DNA of 64,000 nt from Flavobacterium sp. CF108. Its GTDB lineage: Bacteria > Bacteroidota > Bacteroidia > Flavobacteriales > Flavobacteriaceae. The number at the start of each line of letters is the position of its first letter. Position 1 is the stretch's first letter. The translations under genes and the position numbers were made by a program. The notes below the pieces were generated by a model that did not search any database, was not told the origin of the DNA, and saw only the letters and a list, made by a program, of their open reading frames with translations. The stretch spans positions 496,001 to 560,000 of the forward strand of contig NZ_FQWW01000001.1 in NCBI RefSeq assembly GCF_900129795.1, read 5' to 3'. Shown here piece after piece: positions 43,213 to 50,368 of this stretch.

Positions 43213-43860
43213 CTAATCGCCTATTTTTTCTAAAACTGGAATATCATCCATTTTTTGCAAACATTCAATTAAACCTGTTTTGGCTTCGGTTAACTCCTGT
43301 TCGGCTTTGCCTAATTCTTTATACCATTCTTCTTTTCCGATTTTTGAGCTTTCAATTTTACGCATAATTTCAAAAATTTCGCCTTCGGCTTCCATCACCT
43401 TAAGGCGTTTATAGTACGTCAGGCTTTCGGTCATGTGAGCAAGTGCAATCATCGCCGTTAGAAAAGGATGGTTGTTGGTTACGTTTACATCTCTGATTTT
43501 TCCGTGTTCGAGTTCGACTTTTAAGGCAAAAGCAAATTCTTCCATATTAAAATCGGCATGTTTGCTTTTCGGGTTTAAATAAGCTTTAATAGCTTCGACA
43601 TTGTCCATAGTCGAAAGATCGACATCGGTTTGTTTTCCGTCTAATAAATCCTTGTAAACTACGTTTGCTACTGCCCTTGCTTCGGCAATTGTTGGATCGT
43701 TTTTAGGATTTTCGAAATCACGTGTCGACCAATCCCAATTTTTTGGATGCACAGGTTTGATGTACTTTTCGCAAAAATCTGTTACATCATTTTTTAAACT
43801 TACCATTTCGTCTTCCCTTTTAATGTATACATCTTGGTAAGCTCCGCTTTTAGTTCCCAT
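43213..43860 (-). CDS. DUF5661-family protein
   Basis: 215 residues from the ATG at 43860 (MGTKSGAYQDVYIK); an earlier ATG at 43893 lies inside a terminator hairpin and is less likely. The characteristic core is FAFALKVELEHGKIRDVNVT followed by HPFLTAMIALAHMTESLTYY, with clustered His/Glu that might bind metal. A helical C-terminus (165-215) is Glu/Lys-rich. The family is uncharacterised and frequently sits with stress genes in Bacteroidota. Confidence 0.78.
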   Translation of the reverse strand: MGTKSGAYQDVYIKREDEMVSLKNDVTDFCEKYIKPVHPKNWDWSTRDFENPKNDPTIAEARAVANVVYKDLLDGKQTDVDLSTMDNVEAIKAYLNPKSKHADFNMEEFAFALKVELEHGKIRDVNVTNNHPFLTAMIALAHMTESLTYYKRLKVMEAEGEIFEIMRKIESSKIGKEEWYKELGKAEQELTEAKTGLIECLQKMDDIPVLEKIGD

Positions 43861-43885
43861 AATTTGATATTTTTTAAAAGATAAA

Positions 43886-43918
43886 CGACACATTTACCGA
43901 GATATATGTGCCGTTTTT
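43886..43918 (-). terminator. Terminator after the DUF1328 gene
   Basis: On the minus strand ACGGCACAT / ATGTGTCGT with a loop and a following T-rich stretch, 32 bases beyond the DUF1328 stop. Confidence 0.7.
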
Positions 43919-43949
43919 AATTTCGTTCTTATTTTACTGAATTCTTGTA

Positions 43950-44111
43950 TTAAACACTTCTTCTTCCGCTTATCAGCGAAATAATAAATAATACTAAGAA
44001 TATGAAAAATAAAATTTTTGCTATACTAGCGGCTCCAGCGGCGATTCCGCCAAAACCAAATATTCCTGCAACAATTGCCAGAATAATAAATATGACTGTC
44101 CAACGTAACAT
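43950..44111 (-). CDS. DUF1328 small membrane protein
   Basis: 53 residues: [20 protein letters not shown], then [18 protein letters not shown] and a C-terminal LISGRRSV. Two TM helices with the Gly/Ala-rich hinge [11 protein letters not shown] identify the DUF1328 (YtjA-like) family, often induced by membrane or osmotic stress; the function is unknown. Transcribed alone between two hairpins. Confidence 0.85.
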   Translation of the reverse strand: MLRWTVIFIILAIVAGIFGFGGIAAGAASIAKILFFIFLVLFIISLISGRRSV

Positions 44112-44285
44112 AATAATTGATTTTTAATTAATACTAATTTTGTTTGTTTTTCAAACTTTATGCTTTTACAAGAGATACATTAACTCTCGGGTTAATTACA
44201 ATAAATTCACCAGATAATTCCCGATCTTTTCCTAATCCATTTATCCTTTACCGCATAATCTGCGAGAATCTGCGGCATTTATATC

Positions 44286-44525
44286 TTAATTTGTTCGAAG
44301 TGATTTAATCAGGCTTTTTTTATTCATGTAAGAACGTCCTGAAATCCCCACTCTTCTGGCTTGTTCATAAAGTTCATCTTTTGTCCATTCTTCATAAGGC
44401 CTTGCTCTTCCTCCTTTTTCTCCTGCATCTGGCGTATTGGCTATACGCGCCGATTTTTCTTTACTGTACCCCTTTTTGACAAGTGCTTCGTATTGTGCTT
44501 CGTTTTTAATTCTTGGATCTGGCAT
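44286..44525 (-). CDS. DUF7218/Rho-N-like small protein
   Basis: 79 residues. The N-terminal part (NEAQYEALVKKGYSKEKSAR and ANTPDAGEKGGRA) matches the DUF7218 pattern. The C-terminal EEWTKDELYEQARRVGISGR resembles the Rho N-terminal or SAP-like helix-extended-loop-helix nucleic-acid-binding unit. It is probably a small DNA- or RNA-binding protein. Its place beside DUF1328 and DUF5661 fits a stress group. Confidence 0.75.
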   Translation of the reverse strand: MPDPRIKNEAQYEALVKKGYSKEKSARIANTPDAGEKGGRARPYEEWTKDELYEQARRVGISGRSYMNKKSLIKSLRTN

Positions 44526-44657
44526 GACTTAAAAATTTAGATTAGTAATAGTTGTATGGTTAAGTCAAAGTTCCCAAAAAGAAAGATTTTTCTGTTATAC
44601 AATTTTGGTTATTACTTTCATAATTAAAATTTTGGTGAATTGCGAGTTTGTTGATAT

Positions 44658-44695
44658 AAAAAATCCCAGTTCTTAAAGAACTGGGATTTTTTTTA
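44658..44695. terminator. Bidirectional terminator between OLD-like nuclease and DUF7218 gene
   Basis: A stem AAATCCCAGTTCTT / AAGAACTGGGATTT with T-tracts, 11 bases past the nuclease stop at 44706. Confidence 0.85.
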
Positions 44696-44705
44696 AAATT
44701 TTTAA

Positions 44706-46502
44706 TTATTGATTTATTTTGCCTTTTAAAAATTTAATTACTAGATTAAAGTTTTCAAGGGTTTCCGCACTTAACTCTACACTTTCATTCCTTATATATA
44801 ATTCTTGTATGCTTCTATTAAAAAGTTTTTTATTGTAAGTTGAATCTGTTGGATAATTAGTTTGCTGAATTTTTAATTGATCTTCTTTTGTAAATATTTT
44901 TTCTGTTTCAAAATTTTTCCAGGCACTATCAATATCTTCATAAGTTATTAAAAGTTCAGAAACAGAAAGACCAAAATTTTCTTCATACCTATTTTTTTGC
45001 TTCGCCCCCTCCTTGTCAGAATCTAAAAGAACAACAAATTTTGATCCCCAACCTAAATATAAACTAATTAAAGATTCTAGATTACTTGCACTTGTCCCTG
45101 GAATAAACCTTAAATTTTTCCTTGTTTTTAATATTATTTCTTGTATGTAATTATAAGTATAGTAATCATTTTTTCCTTCTGTTATTATAGAAAATGGCAC
45201 TAGTTCTAAATTAGTTGGTCTATAATCTAACAGCTCAAGAATGGGCTGAAAATAATTACTTTGATTTGGATGCTTTACAGCAAATTCTCTATAACGATTA
45301 ATTTTTATGTTAGTATTTTTTGAATTATATTTCACTTCATTTTCATAATCAATAGCCTCATTCTTTATTACAAAAGTATTTTCTAGCCATTTTGGATTTA
45401 TTAAATAATGGCTATGTGTTGTATATATAACATTTGGCAACTTTTCAAAACTCTTTAATAATTCAGTTTGAGCGGATGGATGCAAATTCGATGCTGGCTC
45501 ATCGAAAAGGAAAAAAGCATTTCCATTTTGTCTTCTATATGCTCTAAATTGTGTTAAAAGTATATAAACAAAAAACCAACGAAATCCTAGTGATCTTTGA
45601 ACTATTCTGTAGTTATCAACATCATCTTTGATATTAAATTCAAGATAAGAGCCTATAGAATCTTTGTTGGCAATTAAAATAATTTCTGTTTGTGAAATCT
45701 CCTTCTTAAATATTTGATTCCATTTATCAAAAATGACCTCGGTTAACTTCCTTTGCATTTTGCTTATTAAACTCGTTAAGCTACGTTTATCTTTTTCTAC
45801 CGATGATTCAATTTTTTTTATTAAATGATCATGGATATTTAAATCGTTATCTAAAGAATCTAAAACATCTTGGATAATTGTTTGATAGAACTTGTGTTTG
45901 GGGTCATCAATATTATCATTTAAATATATTTTTTCTGGAAACTCAAATAGAAAATTTGGAAAATATAAAATGCTTGGCATTCTCTTTTTAATTAAACTAC
46001 TAACTATAAGACATTGCTCATTTGATAATACTTTTACAATCTTACTTTTACCTACACTACCTTTAAAAAAAACATTCCATAAATATTCATTTTTTTCTGG
46101 CAAATGTTCTGAATTTTTAAAACTATAATTTTGAGTATATACAATTTCAGTATTATAATCTTTTAAAGTTATATCATGTTTTTTAAACTCTTTCTCTATC
46201 TCAGAAATATCACTTTTATCTAATTCTACACAAGCTTGAATTTTAATCTTACCATTAAAATTATCCAGTTTATTTATAGGTATTAAATTATGAATATCAC
46301 TAACATCATAGCTGTCTAATTCTAAAGCATCCAAAGATTCTGGTTTATATGCAAAATAATTAATTGCTTCCAAAATAGTCGTTTTTCCACTTTCATTTAA
46401 TCCTACAAGGGTATATACATTGTTGGAATTATTTTTACTTAAGTTTAAAGTTTGAGATTCAATACCCTTAAAATTTTCAAATTTAAAATATGTAAACTTC
46501 AT
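44706..46502 (-). CDS. OLD-family-like ATPase with TOPRIM nuclease domain
   Basis: 598 residues. Walker A GLNESGKT (34-41), SMC-like insertions to about 295, a signature-like RSLGFRWF (303-310), Walker B with FLFDEPASNLHP (331-341) and the switch His in TTHSHY. A TOPRIM domain follows: Glu442 in TEGKND and Asp494/Asp496 in LLDSDKEG. This combination defines OLD-type nucleases, several of which protect against phage. No GajB-type helicase or DUF4435 partner gene is adjacent, so it would act alone. It is richer in Asn, Ile and Lys than its neighbours, in line with later acquisition. A DNA-repair role is the alternative. Confidence 0.82.
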   Translation of the reverse strand: MKFTYFKFENFKGIESQTLNLSKNNSNNVYTLVGLNESGKTTILEAINYFAYKPESLDALELDSYDVSDIHNLIPINKLDNFNGKIKIQACVELDKSDISEIEKEFKKHDITLKDYNTEIVYTQNYSFKNSEHLPEKNEYLWNVFFKGSVGKSKIVKVLSNEQCLIVSSLIKKRMPSILYFPNFLFEFPEKIYLNDNIDDPKHKFYQTIIQDVLDSLDNDLNIHDHLIKKIESSVEKDKRSLTSLISKMQRKLTEVIFDKWNQIFKKEISQTEIILIANKDSIGSYLEFNIKDDVDNYRIVQRSLGFRWFFVYILLTQFRAYRRQNGNAFFLFDEPASNLHPSAQTELLKSFEKLPNVIYTTHSHYLINPKWLENTFVIKNEAIDYENEVKYNSKNTNIKINRYREFAVKHPNQSNYFQPILELLDYRPTNLELVPFSIITEGKNDYYTYNYIQEIILKTRKNLRFIPGTSASNLESLISLYLGWGSKFVVLLDSDKEGAKQKNRYEENFGLSVSELLITYEDIDSAWKNFETEKIFTKEDQLKIQQTNYPTDSTYNKKLFNRSIQELYIRNESVELSAETLENFNLVIKFLKGKINQ

Positions 46503-46734
46503 TAATTTAACTTTTATGATTAGTATTTAAACAAGTTAAGCGTTAAAAAAACAATATTTTACACACTTAGTTAATTTTAAACAATTATAATAATAAATAG
46601 ATATTCAACAACACGTATAAATACTGATTTATTAAGTCATTGCATCCAAATCATATAAAAATCTCTAAAAATCCTGTAAGCTATTCTTACAACTTCTGAA
46701 TAATTTTACATGATAACATTTAAACTATAAAATC

Positions 46735-47322
46735 ATGAAAAAGATATTATTAGCCAGTAAAGCAATTTTAGGAGCGGGACTTATTATTATATTCTTGAAT
46801 TCTTGTAAAAATGAAACCAAACAAGAAGATCCGAAAGAAGTTGCGGAAGATGCTAATGAAGCCAAATTTGACTCTATTGACAATGTAGAAGATGATTCTG
46901 AATTTTTAGTAGATCAGGCTGAAATTAACCTGGCTGAAATCGAAATAGGAAAATTGGCACAGCAAAAAAGCACCAATGCCGAAGTGAAAAAATTTGGTAA
47001 AATGCTGGTTGATGAACATACTAAATCGGCATCTGAAGTAAGTGCTTTAGCAAAAGCCAAAAACTTTACACTGCCAACTTCCCTTACTGAAGAAGGACAA
47101 GAAGAATACAACAAACTAAACGAAAAATCAGGTCTTGATTTTGATAAAAAATTCGCCGATATGATGATCGACGGCCACCAAAAAGCAATTGACAAACTTC
47201 AAAAAGCGGCTAAAGATGCACATGATGAAGATGTTAAGCTTTGGGCAACGAACAATATCGCAGGATTGACTTCGCATTTAGAACATGCTAAACTGCTGAA
47301 ACAAAATCTGGATAAAAAGTAA
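46735..47322 (+). CDS. DUF4142 lipoprotein
   Basis: 195 residues. Lipoprotein signal with FLNSCKNETK (Cys24), then an acidic linker and a ferritin-like four-helix DUF4142 domain: DDSEFLVDQAEINLAEIEIG, KFGKMLVDEHTKSASEV, GLDFDKKFADMMIDGHQKAI and HLEHAKLLKQ. The conserved His/Glu pairs may bind metal, but the family function is not settled. It is an envelope stress-type gene, monocistronic, with a strong terminator. Confidence 0.85.
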   Translation: MKKILLASKAILGAGLIIIFLNSCKNETKQEDPKEVAEDANEAKFDSIDNVEDDSEFLVDQAEINLAEIEIGKLAQQKSTNAEVKKFGKMLVDEHTKSASEVSALAKAKNFTLPTSLTEEGQEEYNKLNEKSGLDFDKKFADMMIDGHQKAIDKLQKAAKDAHDEDVKLWATNNIAGLTSHLEHAKLLKQNLDKK

Positions 47323-47423
47323 AATAAATTTAATTGGTTATTATTTATTTTTAAGAAGCTAAGATTCTGAGATTCTAAGGTCCTAAGTAATTGGTACCTA
47401 AGAACCTCAAATCTTTGCTAAAA

Positions 47424-47466
47424 AACCCCTCAAGAGTTGAATTGCTTGAGGGGTTTTGTTTTTTTT
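47424..47466 (+). terminator. Terminator after the DUF4142 gene
   Basis: AACCCCTCAAG / CTTGAGGGGTT stem with a 10-base loop, then a T-rich run. Confidence 0.88.
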
Positions 47467-47467
47467 T

Positions 47468-47562
47468 AAAGGTACAAAGGTTCAGAGTTGCAAAGGCTCA
47501 AAGGTTTTATTTTTAACCCTGTGAGAAACCTTTGCAACTCTGAACCTTTGCAACTCTGAACC
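47468..47562. repeat. AAAGGTTCAGAGTTGC-type hairpin
   Basis: AAAGGTTCAGAGTTGCAAAGG pairs with CCTTTGCAACTCTGAACCTT, with a further tandem copy of the right arm. It lies right behind the alcohol dehydrogenase stop and probably also acts as its terminator. Confidence 0.8.
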
Positions 47563-48618
47563 TTATTTCAAAGAAGCCATATCAATTACAAAACGATATT
47601 TAATATCACCTTTTAGTAATCTTTCGTAAGCGTTGTTAACGTCGTTTACATCAATAATTTCGATATCGGCAGTGATGTTGTGTTCTGCACAGAAGTCCAG
47701 CATTTCCTGAGTTTCAGCGATTCCGCCAATGGCTGATCCTGCGAAACTTCTTCTTCCTAATATAAGACTGAATGATGTTACAGGAAGCGGGTCCATTGGA
47801 GCGCCAACTAAAGTTAACGTTCCGTCTACTTTTAATAAATTTAGGTATGAATCGATGTTATGTTCAGCAGAAACGCAGTCTAAGATAAAATTCAGGCTTT
47901 TTGCATATTTAGCCATTTGTTCAGGATCTGTAGATAAAACTACCTCATCTGCACCCAAACGTTTTGCATCTTCTGTTTTAGATAAATTAGTTGTAAATAC
48001 TACAACATGAGCACCCATAGCTTTTGCTAATTTGATTCCCATGTGGCCTAAACCACCAATACCAACAATTCCAACTTTTTGACCAGGACCAACATTCCAG
48101 TGTTTTAAAGGAGAATAAGTTGTGATTCCGGCACATAATAAAGGCGCAACTCCGGCAAGATCTAATTTATCTGAAATATGCAGCACAAAACTTTCATCAA
48201 CCACAATACTTTGAGAATAACCTCCAAAAGTCTGGATTCCGCCCAAATGTTTATCCGGAGAATTGAATGTCAAAATACTTCCTTGATCACAATATTGTTC
48301 TAAATCATTTTTGCAATTATCACATTCTCTGCAAGAATCAACCATACAGCCTACTCCGGCAAGTTCTCCAACTTTGAAATTTTTCACATGATTGCCCACT
48401 TTTACAATTCGGCCCACAATTTCATGTCCGGGAACAATTGGATAAATAGTTCCGTGCCATTCGTTTCTTGCCGAATGCAGATCAGAATGACAAATTCCGC
48501 AGTACAAAATTTCAATTTCAACATCGTGTGCCTGTACAGCGCGGCGTTGAATGTCTAAGGTTTTTAATGGTGCTTCGGCAGCTTCTGTACCAAAGGCTTT
48601 TATGTTTTTTGTTTCCAT
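47563..48618 (-). CDS. Zinc-dependent NAD(P)-linked alcohol dehydrogenase (CAD/YahK-like)
   Basis: 351 residues. Catalytic zinc site: Cys40 (YCGICHSDLHS), His65/Glu66 (GHEIVG) and a later Cys near SPLKHW. Structural zinc Cys96, 99, 102 and 110. Rossmann motif GIGGLGHMGIKLAKAMGAHV. The YCGICHSD-RNEW pattern marks the cinnamyl-alcohol/YahK branch, broad-range aldehyde reductases that usually prefer NADPH. It is followed on the same strand by a cupin gene and an AraC regulator upstream. Probably aldehyde detoxification. Confidence 0.9.
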   Translation of the reverse strand: METKNIKAFGTEAAEAPLKTLDIQRRAVQAHDVEIEILYCGICHSDLHSARNEWHGTIYPIVPGHEIVGRIVKVGNHVKNFKVGELAGVGCMVDSCRECDNCKNDLEQYCDQGSILTFNSPDKHLGGIQTFGGYSQSIVVDESFVLHISDKLDLAGVAPLLCAGITTYSPLKHWNVGPGQKVGIVGIGGLGHMGIKLAKAMGAHVVVFTTNLSKTEDAKRLGADEVVLSTDPEQMAKYAKSLNFILDCVSAEHNIDSYLNLLKVDGTLTLVGAPMDPLPVTSFSLILGRRSFAGSAIGGIAETQEMLDFCAEHNITADIEIIDVNDVNNAYERLLKGDIKYRFVIDMASLK

Positions 48619-48677
48619 ATTGTTTTTTTGTTTTGTTTCAGGTTTTAGAAAACTTAGTCCCTTAGCATCTTAGAAAC

Positions 48678-49082
48678 TTAGTGACTCAAAACAAAATACT
48701 CTCCATCGGTTACTTTTTCTAACCAGGTTCCGTGGCCTTTATCAATTTCTGTGATAATGGCAACATACGAGAACTTGTCAAATGGAGTTGCCCCATACCA
48801 ATGTTCTACTCCCGGTAAAATCGTAACTACTTCATCTTTAAGAAGTATTCGAGCTGCGCTTCCTCTTTCCTGATAATAACCTATTCCTTCTTTTGCAATA
48901 ATCATGTGCAGACTTGCATTGATATGCCAGTTGCTTCTTGCACAAGGTTCAAAAGTAACTTCCTTAATAACAGTATTTTCAGGATGAATATCACTGCTTT
49001 GCTTCTTATAAGAAACGTCGCCCGTCATATATGCACTAGGGACTTTTCCTTCTTCGATAACGGCTGAATAATTTGTTGACAT
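48678..49082 (-). CDS. Cupin-domain protein
   Basis: 134 residues from the ATG at 49082 (MSTNYSAVIEEGKVPSA); an upstream in-frame ATG at 49136 would add 18 residues. Cupin motifs are partly conserved: RSNWHINASLHMIIAKEGIG and VVTILPGVEHWYGATP supply His ligands. It resembles small cupins that travel with alcohol dehydrogenase and carboxymuconolactone-type genes in oxidative or electrophile regulons. Enzymatic activity is unknown. It lies 59 bases from the dehydrogenase gene, probably co-transcribed. Confidence 0.8.
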   Translation of the reverse strand: MSTNYSAVIEEGKVPSAYMTGDVSYKKQSSDIHPENTVIKEVTFEPCARSNWHINASLHMIIAKEGIGYYQERGSAARILLKDEVVTILPGVEHWYGATPFDKFSYVAIITEIDKGHGTWLEKVTDGEYFVLSH

Positions 49083-49310
49083 AAATTTAGTTATTTTTTT
49101 GAGATTAACTTTATTGAAATCACTTATATATTTCATTATCAGAATTATAAACTAAAAATAAAAGCTAGAATCCGCTTTATGAAGTAGTATTTTAGTTTGT
49201 TGAAAACTGATAACTTATTTTAGTATCGTAATTTCAAAGGCAAAATTAAGGCAGAAATGCTTTCCGGAAATAACAATATTCAAACAAAAAATTATGAAAT
49301 TGAAACAATT

Positions 49311-50183
49311 TTACATTCTTAACGATTTTGGAATCGTTCCGGTAAGTCTTTTAAAATAATTATTAAAATAACTTGGATATTCAAACCCAAGCGAATAACC
49401 AATGTCTGAAATACTCCAGTCTGTATGCTGCAGTAAAGCTTTTGCTTCACTGATGATTCTCTCGGTAATATGTGCCGTTGTTGGCTTTCCTGTAACTTCT
49501 TTTACAGAACGGTTTAAATGATTCACGTGCACGGCAAGACTCTGCGCATAATCCTGAGGTGTTTTTAAAGCCAAAGGTTCGTTTTTAGTTTCGATTGGGA
49601 ATTGTCTTTCTAATAATTCTAAAAATAAAGACGTAATTCTCGCAGAAGCATTTTTATGTTTAAAGAAGTTTTCAGACGGCTGCATTTTCATTGATTCATG
49701 AATAATCAAATTGATATAATTGCGCATTAAATCATCTTTAAAAACATAATCAGTTTGCTGTTCTTCGATCATTTTTAGAAATAACGAATCTATAAATATC
49801 TTTTGTTCAGGAGTTAAGTTAAAAATTGGTGTTCCTCCTATTTTAAACAAAGGCGATTCATGAAGTGTTTCAGAGCGATCGGTTACTTTCAGAAATTCTT
49901 CTGTAAAAACGCAGGCATATCCGTGAAATTCATCAGAAATATTTTCCCATGAATAAGGAATAATCGGATTCCCGAAAAACAAAATCGTTCCGTCGGTTTC
50001 TATCCCGCGATCTGCATAATGTATAAGACTTTTGCTTGTATTAATACAAATCTTGTAGTAATCACGGCGGTTATAAGTAGGGATTTTACTCATATCTCCG
50101 TTTATCTCGTAAACTTTAAAGCCTTTTAGCTTTAAATCGCTTATTCCTAAATCTAAAGCCTGACAATCCATTTGATCTTTCAT
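49311..50183 (-). CDS. AraC-family transcriptional regulator
   Basis: 290 residues. An N-terminal beta-rich sensory domain (about 1-170; YRRDYYKICINTS, IIPYSWENISDEFHGYACVF) and a C-terminal AraC DNA-binding domain (about 195-288): KTPQDYAQSLAVHVNHLNRS is the first HTH and WSISDIGYSLGFEYPSYFNN the second, ending TGTIPKSLR. It lies upstream of the cupin and alcohol dehydrogenase genes on the same strand, its likely targets. Two TAnnTTTG-like boxes occur upstream (50195-50188 and 50210-50203). Confidence 0.9.
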   Translation of the reverse strand: MKDQMDCQALDLGISDLKLKGFKVYEINGDMSKIPTYNRRDYYKICINTSKSLIHYADRGIETDGTILFFGNPIIPYSWENISDEFHGYACVFTEEFLKVTDRSETLHESPLFKIGGTPIFNLTPEQKIFIDSLFLKMIEEQQTDYVFKDDLMRNYINLIIHESMKMQPSENFFKHKNASARITSLFLELLERQFPIETKNEPLALKTPQDYAQSLAVHVNHLNRSVKEVTGKPTTAHITERIISEAKALLQHTDWSISDIGYSLGFEYPSYFNNYFKRLTGTIPKSLRM

Positions 50184-50202
50184 TTTGCAAAGTTATGAAA
50201 AT

Positions 50203-50210
50203 CAAATATA
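50203..50210 (-). promoter_or_regulatory. Candidate -7 box for the AraC gene
   Basis: TATATTTG on the minus strand, 20 bases before the start; a second match (TAACTTTG at 50195-50188) lies closer. No -33 box was seen. Confidence 0.3.
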
Positions 50211-50251
50211 TTTTTGGTTTATTTTGTTTGAGGTTTCAGGTTTGAGGTTTT

Positions 50252-50368
50252 TAACCGCAAAGTTCGCTAAGTTTTTTTTTAACTGGAATGAAAGAATCTC
50301 GCAAGGTCGCAAAGTTTTATTCCATTTGCGTGCTTTGCGTAAACCTTAGCACTCTTTGCTGTTAAATC
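50252..50368. repeat. CGCAAAG-type repeat
   Basis: AACCGCAAAGTTCGCTAAG and CTCGCAAGGTCGCAAAG mirrored by TGCTTTGCGTAAACCTTAGC and CTCTTTGCTGTTAAA, directly behind the GH2 stop. Confidence 0.8.

Noticed and set aside
44706..46502. Gabija or PARIS defence system
   Set aside because: The ATPase-TOPRIM gene fits, but the required second genes (GajB helicase, or AriB) are absent on either side.
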